64,000 nt of DNA, taken from Halichondria panicea. Taxonomy: Eukaryota > Porifera > Demospongiae > Suberitida > Halichondriidae. The stretch is from the NCBI RefSeq assembly GCF_963675165.1, contig NC_087382.1:1488001-1552000 (forward strand). The letters are read 5' to 3'. The notes beneath the pieces are model-generated. The model was not told where the DNA came from, did no database searches, and saw only the letters and a program-made list of their open reading frames with translations. The translations under genes and the position numbers were made by a program. Positions 63,629 through 64,000 of the stretch are shown in pieces; position 1 is the stretch's first letter, and each line of letters opens with the position of its first letter.

Positions 63629-64000
63629 CCTCGAATCCCAGAACTAGCTGCTCTCTCACAAGTATATCTTGGCCGCATATTCTGCAATAAAAAAGTACTA
63701 AGCCGATATAATTATATAATAATTATGTATAGGATTATAATTCTATAACACACATAATATTGTTGTTTTTATGTCATAGGATGAGTACGCAACTCCAATA
63801 GACTGTATCAAGAGTTCATTAGGAAGAGTACGCAACTCCACTTAAAACCATAGGGGGCGTTTCTCCAACCTGCGTCACAACCACATGTTGACAACATTGT
63901 TGTTGTATAAACTGTGAAATCAAATTTGCAATGAATAACATAGTGAAGATTGTGATAATTATCACTAATGTTATTCATTTACAACTGCCAGTAGGAAGGC
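63629..64000. other. End of window, no gene seen
   Basis: Contains a repeated GAGTACGCAACTCCA (about 63781 and 63826) and a hairpin AATGAATAACAT...ATGTTATTCATT near 63931-63979. Confidence 0.45.

Overview
This is nuclear DNA of an early-branching animal, most likely a demosponge. Genes have short GT-AG introns, metazoan domain combinations (ankyrin-Roc-COR-Death, CXXC zinc finger) and a dense load of MITEs, foldback elements, microsatellites and TGCATGCA runs. Sponge is inferred from the mix of POMP-like beta-helix membrane proteins and death-domain Roco proteins; no marker gene proves it.

Layout. 0.7-5.5 kb holds a large minus-strand POMP-like beta-helix, multi-pass membrane protein gene. 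A damaged second copy lies on the plus strand at 57.7-60.7 kb. 8.4-9.1 kb is a foldback element with a nested MITE. From 9.8 to 62.8 kb runs a dispersed minus-strand array of a five-exon, four-TM gene of about 150 aa, named here A (9.8-11.2 kb), J (22.4-22.8, diverged), B (28.3-29.5), C (solo exon, 34.6), D (35.2-36.2), E (42.1-43.8), I (47.1-47.4, remnant), F (48.5-50.0), G (52.0-53.2) and H (62.4-62.8, remnant). B, E, F and G read intact; A, D, H and J are broken. Most copies share a TATA box and an upstream block with two ACGAYCTTTCCC boxes and a TTGCGCGGCGG box. The array is interrupted by retroelement remnants (11.7-12.8), an ankyrin-Roc-COR-Death gene (14.0-20.0), a piggyBac transposase relic (30.0-32.2) carrying the same upstream block as the four-TM genes, a RecQ-like fragment (33.9-34.3), a second COR fragment split by a hAT-like element (37.2-38.4), an RPA-like OB-fold fragment (45.1-45.7), and a MULE/SWIM transposase-like gene ending in a CXXC finger (54.3-57.7).

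The most unusual signal is a recurrent exact 4-bp insertion that turns TG into TGCATG. Comparison with paralogous or frame-restored sequence shows it in exons of D (twice), H, J and the Roco gene, and twice in a non-coding repeat. Several of these events break reading frames. A second theme is a foldback family with TAGCCTCGAG...CTCGAGGCTA ends and 9-bp target duplications, as expected of non-autonomous Mutator-like elements. Most large genes also carry other 1-2 nt frame breaks, so sequencing or assembly indels cannot be separated from pseudogenisation here.
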